Shown: piece after piece, positions 33,801 through 47,559 of the stretch
Position numbering within the stretch: the first letter of the stretch is position 1
How the letters are laid out: each line of letters opens with the position of its first letter
Assembly (NCBI GenBank): GCA_025201365.1
Contig: JAIXMF010000001.1
Coordinates: 1,178,001 to 1,242,000, forward strand
Reading direction: 5' to 3'
Source: Syncephalis plumigaleata
Lineage: Eukaryota; Zoopagomycota; Zoopagomycetes; Zoopagales; Piptocephalidaceae
DNA: 64,000 nucleotides
Program-made: the position numbers and the translations under genes
The notes under the pieces: generated by a model
The model's database searches: none
What the model was told of the DNA's origin: nothing
Seen by the model: only the letters and a program-made list of their open reading frames with translations

Positions 33801-36800
33801 CCAACGCCGATAGCCCATGATCTAATACCACCGGTGCCGGCCATTCCTCCTGAATACTTACCAGGTGGCGGTGTTACCGCGGCGACAAGGAGCTCCATCG
33901 CTCAGCAACGCCTAGACCGTAAGAAGACCCACCGACGTACCACTAGTCAAGCGAGTCGTGCCTCAAAGTACTCTGCCCCCTCGGTTGATCTTGATCGCGA
34001 TGACGACCTACTACTATTGGATCCAACTATATTCGATCGTATCTACGAGGATGATCTACAAAGTGTATGGGCCGATATTACCCTATCCGAGACTAACACC
34101 GCGACAAACAGTCAGCTTAGCGGTTCCGTTAAATCACCTCATTCGCGCGTGGCTTCCGAGTCCTTCAGCACCGTGAGTAGTCGTAGCTCTCTCGGACATC
34201 GCCGTGCTAGTTTGAACGATGTCGCGGAACAGGTCGCCACTCGTCCCTCGCTAACCTCGGATCGTGTCTCGTTCACCTCGATGGATCCCGCTCCTATTGC
34301 ATCGTCGTCAAAACGATTGTTAGTGGCGTCCACTCCCGAGAAGATGGTTTACATTTGACGACACAGATGGATTACACGTTCATGGTGGACTTCTTCTTTA
34401 CCTATCGCTCTTTCATGACACCCCTCGCATTGTGCCAATTATTAGTGGCACGATTCCGTTGGGCTCTCATTCAACCGCAATCGGACGATGTCGAGCGTAG
34501 AGTCGTTCGTATTCGACTTTACGTCGTGCTACGCCACTGGCTACTCGATCATTACACCACTGATTTCCATAAATCTCGACCTGTACGACGACATCTTGCT
34601 CGTTTCCTTGACACGCTACCCGAACACCCGGTAATCCAGGCATCTCAGCGTGATCATCGTATCATGCAACAATTACGTCGTTTATTCCGTCGTTTGCGCA
34701 TGTATCATCGTAGAAGTGCTCGTACCCGTGCTCCTATCAATGGCGACCTACTGGTGTTACGACACACCATGTATGAGGATGCCACGCAACAAACGTCACA
34801 CCATCAGCATAGCGCTAGTCACTCGGGTAGTTTCTCCTCATCGATTATAGCGATTATCCAGCGACCGAGTAACGAGTCGGCCGATAGTGCAGCACGAGCC
34901 ACTACCACGGGCAGCACCTCCATCGGGCCACGTCAACGACCTCAACTCTACGATATACCATCGATACCTATGATGAACACGAGTGTGGAACCGGCAGATT
35001 CGACACGATACGTATACGCTGGTACATTCCTATTGCCACCACTTGCTTTCAAGGTACTGCCACCCTTACCAACAAAGCAACTGCCGTCATTACCATACGA
35101 GCAATACGATAAGAAACCGTTGCCAATTCTGCCGCAGGATGAGGAGAAATTGGCCGTCAGCACCGTTTACTCCTCCTCCGGCAACTCTGATGACGACGAC
35201 AGTAGTTATCGACGACGTCGTACACCGCATCATCGACGACATCGACACATGCCCTCGATCACTAGTGGACTTGCCTCGGACGTGTGCTCCATTACCTCGG
35301 TAGAATCGAGAGCGGACCTGATGGCTTGTCGCCAAAGATGCCACATCGACAAACCTTGCAACGTCCCACGTCAACACCATCATTACATCGATTCCTTACT
35401 GGTAATCAGAGTGACTCTACCATTAATGTTCAGCATCCGCGTTACTTGGCACAACAACAGCGTTATCCTAATCCATTGGCTAATGCCACAACACGCGTAT
35501 TCCGTATGAATGAAGCGAGAAATACCATTCGTAATAAGCGCCACACCTTCCCTAAGCGTAAACTAAGCCAGTTGGCCATTACGATTGATGACACTGAACC
35601 GGGTGCATGGCGTCGTACCATGACAACTGCGCTATTGGGCGAGGTAGCACGTGTGAAACGAGGTGTAGCCGGTTCAGTACGCGCTAGAATGCGTAAACGT
35701 ACCATTTCCTCATCCATTGAAATTTGTAATTGTGGCTGGCAGGATCCTCATGATAATGCACTTGCTAATGCTAATGCTAATGCTACCACCACCATTCAGA
35801 ATGATCATGTAATGAGTAGTAATGACACTGATGATGATGATGATAATCTACCTAGTGAAGTATTGACACCACCAAAGAGCGATTCCTCGTCGAATAACAA
35901 CAACAGTAAGTCAACCATGATGAAATCATTCAATCCACGTCGTATGGCTGCACGTCTATTCCAGTCTACTAATGCTGATGAAGCAGAGACTTGTCAATCT
36001 GATTCCGCGATTACTTCTGCGGTTCGTTCACCGTTACGTCATCAGATTCGTGCTACACCCGAGTCATCACTCAATAATGACGATAATGACAATGGCAATG
36101 ATGATGATGATGATGATGATGATGGTAAGCAACATCATTCGGATCCAACCATGATGATTACTCCACCAACACCGATGGATGATGCTAATGAGCATCAATC
36201 CGATGAGGTAAAGACAAACGAGATTGCTCTCGATGCCAATGAAACAGAGATCATACAACCACACGCACAGCCTAATGTGTCGGTATCACGTAAGAACTCG
36301 CGTCGTTATCGTCCACGTCGTGCCAGTCGATTATCGGCCACCGCATCGGCTGCACGTGACACGCTACGACGTGCTCATGGCTCGTGGCGAAATCACCGAT
36401 TGAATCTACGTCGTCGATCAACGCGTGGACAATCCATTACCACTTGTCCCAATTGTGCCTGTCTCTTGCCCATGGGCAGTCAAGAAGAGATAGACGCGAT
36501 ACGTCGTCGTTGGCATACCGTCGGTTCTGATGAAATTGGCGAGAAAGCCGGTATGATCCTAGAGTATCGTTCAGAAATGGTGGCCGCTGCTTGTTGCGTC
36601 ATCGAGTCAGAAGTGTTGCGTGCCATTCATTGGCGTGATCTACTTGACGTGTCGTGGAATCGTGCACCCACCAGTGCTGGTGATCGCACCTCAGGTGTAC
36701 GTCGTCTAATCGATCGGTTTAACTCGGTAAGCATCATTGATTATGGTTATTAACAAGCAGTATGATTAATAGTTTACATTTCTTTTGTTTGTTTGTTTAC

Positions 36801-38021
36801 TAGTTCACTCAATGGGTAGTATCTGAGATAGTAAGTGTGACGACGGTGGATAAACGAGCTCGATTAATCGAAAAGTACATTCGCGTTGCATTGGTAAGTG
36901 AAATGAACATGAGATCATCGAGTCAAGTCACTGACACTGCGAACATTTATTAGAAATGCTATTTATTTGGTAATTTCACCACTGTACTACAAATTCTATT
37001 GGGTCTTCAGTCGCCTGCAGTTGAACGACTCACGCGAACCTGGTCTCGAGTTGACGCTTACGAACGACGAGTACTTAATGAACTACAAACCCTCTCTAAT
37101 CCGGCACGTAATTGGGCGGTACTACGTCGTGCGATGGAGAAACACGCGGAAAAGATGCTTGCAGCCGATCCACAAGATCAAGGTGGATGTCTACCTTTCT
37201 TAGGTAAGTGTGCCATGAAGTACAATGCCATCAAATGAATTACTCGTACTAATCTAGCTTACCATCATCAAGGTATTTATCTATCCGATCTCGTGTATAA
37301 TACCGAATTACCTTCCTATGTCGATTACAACTTGCAACCCGTCAACATACAAGAAGTACTTGGTTGGCAAAGTAGCGGATCCCTTCATACTAATATCACA
37401 CTGAGCACTTGCAGTACTACAGGTGGTCAATCTAGCTCCGGCTATGATAGATCATTGGACACTGCCTCCACCTTGAATGGATCCATCAGTGGCTCCACCC
37501 ATAGTCGTAATCGATCTCTTGGTGGACAGAGTATTGCACCTGCTCTAGCGGCTGTCATGCTCGTTAATCGTTCACCAGCACGTAAGCGTGGCATTTCCAA
37601 CTGTTCCAATTACTCGGATCCTAACGGAGTAATTCGCGTGTTTACCGGTCAAGAAACCGATATCGAGTCATCCTCTAATAATAATGATCATCATCATCAT
37701 CATCAATCTGATCCATCTAACGCACATTCTATATTGTCATCATCGACTACCGTCACCCCACTCGTTAATTATCATCGACATCGTAATACGGCCAATGTAT
37801 TACGTCGTGTCATGGCCTACCAACTACTGGCCGCTCGATTCACCATGGAGTTGGATGTGGAATTACGCACTTGTCTAGAGCAACTTCACTGTTTGGATAA
37901 TCCCACCGTTAACGCTCTTAGTCGTGAACGGGAACCACCACCAGCACGTGTCATTGCCAGTGTACCACACATCACTCCTGAACGATCTGCATCACGACGT
38001 ACCACGATTGTTGATCATTAA
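30812..38021 (+). CDS. Very large Ras guanine nucleotide exchange factor (CDC25-like)
   Basis: Activator of a Ras-family GTPase at the plasma or internal membranes. Exons are 30812-32784, 32850-36726, 36804-36893, 36954-37203 and 37273-38021. With six missing bases restored they give 2,314 residues. The first about 1,100 residues are low-complexity, Ser/Thr/Asn/Arg-rich and presumably disordered. A RasGEF_N (REM) module starts near residue 1162 (MDYTFMVDFFFTYRSF). It is followed by another long acidic/His/Asp-rich linker and the catalytic CDC25 domain (about 1890-2130). That domain shows ILEYRSEMVAAACCVIESE, FTQWVVSEIV, KCYLFGNFTTVLQILLGLQSPAVERL and GIYLSDLVYNTELPSYV, with a tail after it. 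Apparent -1 slips occur near 30990, 31585, 31738, 33240, 34353 and 35325. The frames join with sensible sequence, so I treat the locus as functional. The start codon is the first plausible Met. Confidence 0.88.
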
Positions 38022-38440
38022 TCATCATCTATTGATATATATATATATCATACGTAATTGATGGTTGTACTACAACGTAATTGTTACGGCTATTGTTTCT
38101 CTATTATTCCTGCAATTGTAATATTGCTTCTTTTCTCTTTCTTCATTACATCTCAAGCGGGTCATCTGACCAAATTCGTTTAATCTTCACTTTCTTTTCT
38201 TTTAAGTTTCAGTCATCATAATTGTAATAAAGCATTACTATTCATTAAATGACAAGTTACTCATTACGAATAATATAGCAATTCGATCAGTCTATAGATT
38301 GATATCATTATCATTGAATGATACTGATGAATAATCACTTGTATAAATAGTTGTTCAAATGATAATACGTATAGTCATGCTAGTTCAACATTACATTACA
38401 AATCATTCTCGCGTATAAATAGAATAACACGATTTCACTC
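38022..38440. other. Spacer between RasGEF and secreted-protein genes
   Basis: AT-rich DNA with a TA run (about 38035-38049) and an AATAAA-like site near 38226. No gene recognised. It supplies the RasGEF 3' end and the promoter of the next small gene. Confidence 0.35.
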
Positions 38441-39012
38441 ATGATACGCAATCTCTTATTGATACTATTCCTATTGACAGGCTACGTCAATGCTAGATAT
38501 ATTGATGAAGTAGCTCAACAGCGTGAATCGAATGCAGCAACTGCCAGCGTATTAGCTAAACAAGAGGCAGAAGTGAACGCTACTGCTCATCAATCGGTGG
38601 ATGCGAAATTAACACGTAACGAACAACATCATCAGTATTACTGCTACTACTGCAAGATGATAGAGCATCCCGTACATTAGACGGCAATGTCAATGATGAT
38701 CATGACATGCCACCATCATGCTATAATCTACAAAGAAGTTATCCCAGTACAATTGGCAAATATCAATTTAGAATAGGCGATCGTAATATCGACTATCCTA
38801 TCATTGTGGCTACATCGCCTGATGTTGTACGGACACTCGTCGATCAGCATACTTTGTTGGCAGCTGCTCTATTCCAAAGTGTCGATAAATCAGATCGATT
38901 GGATATTCAGGCAGAACGAGAAGCGGAAATCAATGCCACCGCTGATCAAACAGCTATCGGTAAAGCTGTAGGCGTCAATACGAAAGAAATGGTATTTCGT
39001 CAAATCAACTAG
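38441..39012 (+). CDS. Small secreted protein with duplicated E-A-E-x-N-A-T motif
   Basis: Single-exon gene of about 190 residues, once one base missing near 38630 is allowed for. It starts with a clear signal peptide (MIRNLLLILFLLTGYVNA, cleavage probably after VNA). The mature part contains two related blocks, KQEAEVNATAHQSVDAK near the N-terminus and EREAEINATADQTAIGK near the C-terminus. Each carries an NAT sequon for N-glycosylation. Between them is an Asp/Leu-rich segment and a stretch YQFRIGDRNIDYPIIVAT. I recognise no family. It could be a cell-wall or secreted effector-like protein. A MITE lies 72 bp after the stop. Confidence 0.6.
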
Positions 39013-39084
39013 AATAGTAAGGTAGTCAATAGTTACTCATTACAAGTTACTAATAATAATAATGTATACCATTACTACAATATA

Positions 39085-39321
39085 CAGTGTTTTTCCATCC
39101 AATTTGCGCATTTATCCTTTAACTTTTGCTGTTCATTAATAAATAGATTTACACAATTGTTAACACCATTATCGCATTGCTATTATCATTGAGTAGTTGT
39201 CATGGCACTAGCAGTTGAGGGAGATGTTAATGATTGTGATATCACATATTACAATTAATGATAATTATTATTTATTCGTAAAGACAAATAGCTAACTGCG
39301 CAAATTGGATGGAAAAGCCTG
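39085..39321 (+). mobile_element. MITE copy C, TIR element
   Basis: A 237-bp non-coding element starting CAGTGTTTTTCCATCC and ending GGAAAAGCCTG. TIR arms are at 39085-39110 and 39297-39321. It is preceded by TA (39083-39084); the right flank reads CA, so the target duplication has probably mutated. Its left about 80 bp match copy B almost base for base. Its interior (CTAGCAGTTGAGG) matches copy A. It lies between the secreted-protein gene and MSH1. Confidence 0.8.
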
Positions 39322-39557
39322 CAGATGAAATGAATGTAAATTTGTTTCTTTTTATTTCAAATCAAATTAAACGATAGTAGTTGACTAATCTTGATAATCC
39401 AGCGAATAAAGAAGGGTTAACAGATCATTACTCTTCTTGTCACACAAATGAAATTGAAATAATGTCGTGTTTTTTATTATCCATTCATCAATCAATCGGC
39501 TCGTCGTACATGTTACTTTTCTTTTTCTTCTTTCCTTTCCTCGTTAGCATATGAGTC

Positions 39558-42500
39558 ATGAGTGTATACACACGATTACTACCAAGACAGCTGCTGTTAT
39601 ACAAGTGTCACATAGCTAGCGGTGTAGTGAATTGCCCTTCAGTTACTCGGATACAAGTGAACAGGTTTACACGACATTTCAGCGTATTTCGTCATTCATT
39701 TCATACTAATGCTGCTACATTACGGAATGCCGATATTAATTCAGACTACGAACTAGAAAAGACAAATAGCTCACAGCATGATAGTAACCATGCCATTCAT
39801 GGAGATACATCAGATGGCGTTGTTAACACGGCTATAAGCGAGTTACAAGCGATTGAAAATCATAAAATAGGAGTAGATCCATCGTTGGATGCTGCAACTC
39901 GTCCCGTGCCAGGAACGAAACTTTTACGAATGGTACGCGAGTATCAATTAAAACATCCCGATAGATTGCTATTAACTCGTGTGGGAGATTTCTATGAGGT
40001 TAGTATAGAGATAAAGTGATATAATATTTAATTCATTAATCGTAAATCTACACATGTGTGTATACATGTAGGTTTACTATGAACAAGCGGATGAACTAGG
40101 GAGAATGCTCGATATGACAGTGATCACACGACAGTTTAAACAGCAGCCTACTCGTTTTACGGGGTTTCCTCACCGACAATTGGAGCGTCATTTGCAAACA
40201 CTCGTACATGACTATGGAAGGACGGTTGCACTATGCGAACAGTTCAAAGATCCAATTACACATCGATTCGATCGTCGAGTGGATAGAGTGATATCGCCGG
40301 GTACACTCATCGGTGAAAGCTTTCTCAATTTACAGGAGAACAACTTTCTATTAGCCGTCACGCTTACCAGTACGAGTACCGATCGAGTGGGTTTGGCCTG
40401 GTTAGATTTGGCAACGGGCGATTTCCTCGTGAAAACAACGCGCATATCCGAGATGGAAACAGATCTAGCGCGAATACGTCCACGCGAGATTCTCTTGTAT
40501 GATGTGCTACGTCATCAGGCGGAACATCCGCTGATGAAGCATATACTACGTGAACGACAAGCTGTAATCACCTATCAACCAATACTAAGCGGCGAGCAAC
40601 TAGCGACACAATTACGTAGTGTATTACGGAGGAGTGCGAGTAAATCCGCCATACTGTCGCCTAATAATTTTGCCACGGCATTGCAACTCGAGGATTTCTC
40701 GACGGAGGAACGAGCGGCCATCTCGTTCATCACGTATTACGTCGACCAGACACAAGCCGGTAGGGAGATTGCCTTACGATTACCGCAACGCTACGATGTC
40801 ACCACCACTATGCGAGTGGATCGGAATGCCATTCAATCTCTCGAGTTGGTGCGTACCCTCGGTGAGAATCGACGTCGAGGCAGTCTACTACATACAATTG
40901 ATCGAACCATCACAAAGGCAGGTTCACGTCTACTCTATTTGCGTATGGGTAAGTGCACCACCACTACTATTACTAGTAGTAGTAGAGTAATAATGTTGTG
41001 TAAGCAATATTCTTACACTTGCTAATCATGCTTGTAATTATAGTGTCACCATCGACGGTAATTAAAGTAATCGAGAATCGATTAGATCTCGTGGAGTATT
41101 TCTACGAGAATCCGCAATTATTGCAAGATGTTCGCGACTTACTCGAGGGTTGTCGTGATATACAACGTTCATTGCAAAAGCTTTCACTTCGTTGTGGTAC
41201 ACCGGTGGATCTACTCGATGTACTCGACACCATCAAGGCTGTACAATCGATTAAGCGATGCATCTGTGATGCCGTCATCACTGACACACCAGCTGGTGTA
41301 GCATTACAAGCACTAGCCGATGAGTTACGCGACCATGAATCATTAGCGCAAATATTATTCGAGGCTATCCCGGAGAATGCGCCTAAGAGTGTTATGGAGC
41401 ATGGTTTCATCCAACCTGGGTAATTAACATGTCACATTGCTACATTATTGCATATAATACATGTCTAACAGCTAGTTGAACTAGAATAACCCCGCTGCTA
41501 AAAGAGTTACATGAAAAGTATAATCAATTACTTGATGAAAAGGCGGAACTTGAACAACAATTACAAATGAAATATAGTAAGCAATTACAACAACAACAAG
41601 TGATATTATTAGTTAATCATGATATCATTAGAGACACCAAGTCTACGATTATTATCGCATCCTACCCTACGCTATTTCATTGAGATTCATCCACGAGACG
41701 CGGACAAGATGAACGAATTCTCGGAGGCCGTACTCATTCAAACGTTAAAGGGGAAACGACGCTATCAAGTTTTGGTAAGGATGTCGTTATCGTTGTTACT
41801 ATTGTTACCTATATGACTATACTTGTTGTTCACCCATCATTCTACTTTCCGTTAATTAATAATGTTTCAATATTTCATCAGAAATGGACACAGCTCGGCT
41901 TTTCTATTGACGAGGCCCAACAAGCGGTACTACAAGCTGAACGAATAATACTAGATGAAACAATACAACAGGTAAGCGTGACATATCACTAGGTGATGCC
42001 AATATCATTGTATCACTAGCACTATAGGCTAGACAAGAGCACAATTGAACCATAGGACTTATTACTTGTTATTACACAACGCCTAGGTTTTGGCGGAAAG
42101 CGACGAATTAATCGCTAGTAGTCAAGTGATAGCCAAGATTGATGTTGCAGCGGCACTTGCAGTAACAGCACGAGAATTGGAATTTGTACGCCCTATTCTA
42201 ACTGAAAAGTAAGTGTAATAGCAGTTGTAGCAATTCTATCGATGAATGATTATCATGGCAAAAGAATATTACTAATACTAATGCTTTATGACTTGTATCT
42301 TCATTGTTTCTTGTATGATTCAAGTGATACAAACATTGAACATGGTCGTCATCCGGTAGTCGAGCAAAATCTCATTGAACAAGGCCGGCAATTTACGGCT
42401 AATAATTGCAAGTTGACGAGTCACATCGCTTATGGCTAATTACGGGGTAAGTAATCAAGCAAGCAAGCAAGTAATACGCTAGGTGATCATCCTATTTGAT

Positions 42501-43965
42501 AAGAAAAGAAAAGAAGAAAAAAGCAGTAGTCTTGTTTTAACATTTACGATAACTACCACTGTTTCTTTATCACCATGTGTACGTGTCTACATGTGTCTAC
42601 ATGTGTATAATACGTGGATTGCCACATGGATAGACCGAATATGGGCGGTAAAAGCACATTCCTACGTCAGAATGCGTTGATTGTACTATTGGCGCAAATG
42701 GGCTCGTTCGTTCCAGCAGCACGGGCCTCAGTCGGAATTGTAGATCGTATTTTCACTCGAGTAAGTGTCAATTTGGTCAATTTACCGTTTATATCCTCTT
42801 GAAACCCATGCATTCCATACAATGCTAGATTGGTGCGGCTGATAATCTATCACAAGATCAATCCACGTTCATGCTAGAAATGTTGGAATGCGCGGAAATT
42901 CTACAGCAAGCCACGTCTAAATCAATGGTAAGCAATCAGTAGAGATATCGCTATTTGTATATGCATATGTATATACGTATGATGGAGTGATCAAGTATTA
43001 ACGGAAAATAACAGGTGATCATGGACGAGATTGGTCGAGGCACCTCCACCCAAGAAGGCATGGCCATAGCCTATGCTGTGCTTTGTCATTTACATGACTC
43101 TACTCAGTGTCGTACACTATTTGCCACACATTATCACGAGCTTGCCGACATGCTTGAGGCCCTGCCTGCTGTCGCGTGCTATCGAACGAGCATCGTACCA
43201 GACACCGTGAGTCTTGGCATTTTTCTTTGCCCTTGACACCATTTCATACTGTATATTATCATTTACTAACTATGTGTATTCTCATTACTGTTATTATTAT
43301 TACTATAACTGTTACTATTATTGATAATGCTGCCATTCATTAATGATAGCATGGTGGTTTCGTCTATTTGCATCAAATACATCCAGGTGTTAGTAGACGA
43401 TCGCATGGCATTCTTGTAGCCCAGATGGCGGGTAAGTACCCGTGGTGCTGAAACGCATTATCATCATTATCAGCATTACTAGACGTGCATGTTAACGGTA
43501 TTCGGCGAGTAGGACTGCCGACCGCCGTAATTAATGCGGCACAACGAACGCTACGACAATTGGAAACACAGGCACTCTCGGTACCGGAAACATCCAGTAA
43601 CGCAGCAACTGCCGACACTTATTCACCGCTTCATGTAAGTGTACTCAAGTGTAATTACGCAGTGAACAGGATCAACTCAAATTCATTGTAGGACGAATTA
43701 ACAAGCTTAACGGTAACTGATCTCAGTGCTATTACGCCTTATCAAGGTAATGACCATGAACTTCTGTGTTTAGTAATGATGCTAAACTCTGTATTCCTTG
43801 CTTTCTTGCTTTCTTGCTTTCTATGTACTCGCGTGTGTGCGTGTACGCATGTACGTATGTGTGTGCGTGTTGCCTCCATTTGTGAATCATCTCTCATTAA
43901 TAGCCTTGGAACGTATGCAACAACTGCAACGACTGGCTCGTGATGCACTACAATACAATAAATGA
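39558..43965 (+). CDS. MSH1: Mitochondrial MutS homologue (Msh1-type)
   Basis: DNA mismatch-binding ATPase maintaining mitochondrial DNA. Fifteen exons: 39558-39998, 40072-40948, 41044-41419, 41485-41576, 41632-41774, 41882-41971, 42087-42208, 42325-42446, 42634-42760, 42829-42927, 43015-43206, 43350-43431, 43513-43634, 43692-43746, 43904-43965. They give 1,000 residues after restoring one base near 42429. The N-terminal about 110 residues are presequence-like (basic, with [13 protein letters not shown]). MutS domain I has the mismatch-recognition FYE in VGDFYEVYYEQ. The connector, lever and clamp regions follow. The ATPase has Walker [10 protein letters not shown] (about residue 755), [13 protein letters not shown], Walker [10 protein letters not shown] and the ATHYHEL switch. 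The FYE motif plus presequence favours Msh1 over the nuclear MutS homologues. Splice choices at 41420-41484 and 41577-41631 are inferred from frame and conservation. Confidence 0.92.
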
Positions 43966-45333
43966 CGATAAATGAGTTTACTTTGCGGTGGTGTACTTGT
44001 ATTCATGTGGTAAATTACTTAAAAAAGACGCTTTATGGATTTGCTATTTTCCTATTCAAGCCTTTACTAAACTGGTTAAACGACGCTGGCCTTTTACCAA
44101 TACAGCCCATTACCACCGCCATCATCGGTAATACCATTATCATTATTCATCATCATACTGTATTAATCCTTTATCATTTTATTTGGCCTTTTCTCTCTTT
44201 TCTCACTCTCCCGCTTTCTCCCTTCTCTTCCATTCATCCTTTTTGTACAACCGACGGATTTGGTAGCATACCTTCTATTGTTTGCATGGCAGGTTATCAT
44301 CACGACGGTTAAGGTACCGTCCTTTTTCGTTCATGCCACTACATATACAATAGAGAAAGCAAGAAAGCGAAAAAGAAGAATATCACTCGTGGTAACGATG
44401 ATAGTAGCGTATCATCAGTGTATACACAAGCACACACGCACGTATTTGATCATGAAAACCGGCTGTTTCGTTCACCGTAGAAGGGAAGTGCCACTAGGTT
44501 AATGAGCAAATTGGGTAATTTGCATAAGTTCCCTCACTCAAATAAATACTCTCCCTCTCTCCCTCTCTCTCCCTCTATGGAATAGTATCGTGTAAGCGTG
44601 TTTTGAATGTCTATTCCGTTTTAGTGGAATAAAAAAGCAATGTTAACAATATCAGAAGCAGTAGCAGAAGCAATAGCAGAAGTAGCAATATCAATAATAA
44701 CACGCTCCTCCCGTAACAGAAAGTGAAACACGGTCAATAATTGTGGAAATTCGATGGTAGAAACGAAAACGAAGCGTAATGCTCGGCTAGATGAGATACC
44801 GCGAGGATTCAAAGTACAAGACAAAATTGAAATGACAAGGCCATCGTAGTGCATAGTATTGTAGCTTGTACGCCACCATCCATGTCATTGCCAGTTTAGT
44901 TGTCGTCGGCCCTTATCGGTATCATGTTTTCTATTTGCCATTATCATTACTATAGTGTATCGTGAAAGTAACGAATTTCCCGAATAGAGGCGATTACACG
45001 AGGACTGTCCGACATCTAGGATTTACTTTAAAAGAAGTCATTATCGTCCGTCGCCATTATCCCATTTAGATTCTGAACACAACACTACGCTACTCGTACC
45101 TTTTAAATTTCTCCAATTACTTTTACTTCTACTACTTCTACTACTTCTACTACTATTATTTCATAACACTTTGTCCTACACATTCTAGTAACACTGCTAC
45201 TACTAGTACTACTACTAGTACTACTATTCGATTCTTATTATTACAATCATCTGCCTATCTATCCTCTCTTTTTCTTTCGCTTTCTCTATCTATCGCTCTT
45301 TTTCCTATTCTCCATTCTTACTTGCTATCTTCT

Positions 45334-45334
<1 letters not shown>

Positions 45335-45370
<36 letters not shown>
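45335..45370. repeat. GATT tetranucleotide microsatellite
   Basis: About nine tandem units in the spacer upstream of WOPR copy 1. Confidence 0.9.
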
Positions 45371-47169
45371 TGCTCGTTAATCGTTCACACTCATACGCAT
45401 ACCCGTACTCATTTGCTATTCTACTTATCGGCTATAGCTTTATTTACACTGGAAGTACTATTTTGTTGAATCGAAATGTTGCCGCACAATCAAACCGTTC
45501 TCTTGGTGGTAAGTAACAACCGTAAGCGGCCATTGGATATTTAGACTATTATAAACATGAAAGAAAAGACCAAATACATTCGCTCACCAAGCGTATACCC
45601 GGCCACATTCGCTAATGGGTAATAGTATTGTGGCGGTAATCTACGCTGATGTAACATATGTCGCTACATTATGATGCACTTGCAGCAGAAAGGGGAAGCA
45701 ATTGATGAATGGTGATGGTGATGGTGATGATACATAATCTCAACTATTCTCCTATATCGAATCATGTTACAACCGATCTATTTTCTATTCATGTAACTAT
45801 TTCAGGAACATTGCAACTCTGTCTCCACTGCGTTTCCACTTTCTATTCGCTATATCTGGAGGTTTATAGTACGTTGGTCTTTGCAAACGATGCTATATTT
45901 ACACTTGAAACGACGTTGATTCAATGTTTCGCGACTCCGTGTTTCCGTTCTATGGTACAGGGGATGCATAATGAATATGCTATTTTTAATTATAGCGTAA
46001 AACGCTGCTTCATCAACATCGTTTCAGATTAGCCAGAGCTTTGGTCGTGTCTCCCCACTTCCTGGAGAGATGCTATTTTTTATCTCCTCGCTTACTCCGT
46101 TTCTTTTTTCGACGACATATGCTAGACTTTGCAATGCAATGAAACAAAACTAAATTTGTTAACATGGCCTACTTTGTATCACCCTATCGATGCGGCTTTG
46201 TTTTTGCTTGTTTGTTTTTGTTTACTTGACTATGGATTGACTATCAAGGAACGATACGATGTTCGCGCATGGTTGCGCGTAAGTTTAACCTGTTACAACT
46301 TTTCCTATACGCTCATTTTATCGTAAATAGTAGAACGAATGGATGGCCTTGAGTTTACTTGATCGTCCATTTTAGTTATAATACTTGGTCGTGTGATGTA
46401 AACAGTACCTTAGCATTGGTCTCGACAAGTGTAGACTTGTCGTCCACATGCCTTTCCGTACCACCATTTTAGGTATGCACTATACTTGTCAATGACTGCT
46501 ATCATCTCATCACCCTACAATGAACACCTCTCTCTCTCTCTCTCTCTCTTACTGTCACTTGTGTGTGTGTATGTGTGTGTATGTGTGTAAGAGAGATGAC
46601 TAACTAACCGGTACAATTCCTCTTCTTCTCCCCGTTTCATTGGTTTGGCCCTATTCTTTACCATGTTCCATTACTCCTTGCCATTCATATCTCAGACAGC
46701 CTGGCAGACAGGTAGACGCATACACACATGTCGCCTTACTCTATTACGCCTCCATCCTCCTCACCCTTCTTACTCGTTTTTCATTCATTCGCTCACACGT
46801 TTATCCATTTGCACGCTGATACTCTCGCCTGACTGCCTCAATTACCTAGAACTTGTTTCTCCATGTGTGTGATAGATAGTCCCTGCCCGTTTTTTGCCTA
46901 TATATTCACCTTACTCTATCCTTTGCCCACTGTTGTTTACAATATCATCACACAGCTCTGTTGCCGCTAGTTGCGTGCCTTTTTTCCACTCGTAAATCAC
47001 AAGCATTATCAAATTTATTATTTTGCGAATACCCTTTGCGCGCGTATTTGCCTATAGCTTGTCATTTCTATTCGTCGTCGTTATCCATTACTATCATCAT
47101 CATCATCTTCATCATCTTCATCATCTTCATCTTCATCTTCATCTCAGCAATATCATCTATAGTAGTTTC

Positions 47170-47202
<33 letters not shown>

Positions 47203-47203
47203 T
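47170..47203. repeat. CTAT tetranucleotide microsatellite
   Basis: About eight tandem units 360 bp upstream of the WOPR copy 1 start codon. Confidence 0.9.
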
Positions 47204-47559
47204 GATTTTTCATCAGAAGCTAGCACTCTTTCTTTTCTTGGGAGTGTATTTGCTTGCCATTTATTACTTGATATCTTTTTTTAATTCATCTATTGAGTTA
47301 AGAATATATATTACTAGTGTTATTACGCTAGGCTCCATCTTATATACTTTTCTTGATTTTGTGTAGAAGGTGGTGAAATCACTTTTCATACGTCATCAAA
47401 TACCATTTACTAGAATTGATCGTATAAGCAAAACAAAACTCCGCCTCAATTGACTAACTTTATTGTTATTGTCCTTCCTCTTACTCCCGTTGTTGTTGTT
47501 ATTGTTGTATTTATTATACACAAACAAACGTAAAAACAAATTTATTATAGCCAAACATC

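Larger units (their letters stand above)
43966..47559. other. 3.6-kb spacer upstream of the first WOPR gene
   Basis: No gene recognised. Contents include CT-rich tracts, TAC/CTA triplet repeats (about 45124-45155 and 45195-45230), a GATT tandem repeat (about 45335-45370), CT and GT runs (about 46530-46590), CAT/TTCATC repeats (about 47093-47145) and a CTAT tandem repeat (about 47170-47203). Long repeat-rich upstream regions are common for developmental regulators. No binding sites are claimed. Confidence 0.4.

Noticed and set aside
44621-44854. 77-codon minus-strand ORF downstream of MSH1
   Set aside because: No domain, start context or neighbouring exon supports it, and the opposite strand is equally open in Arg-Ser repeats.
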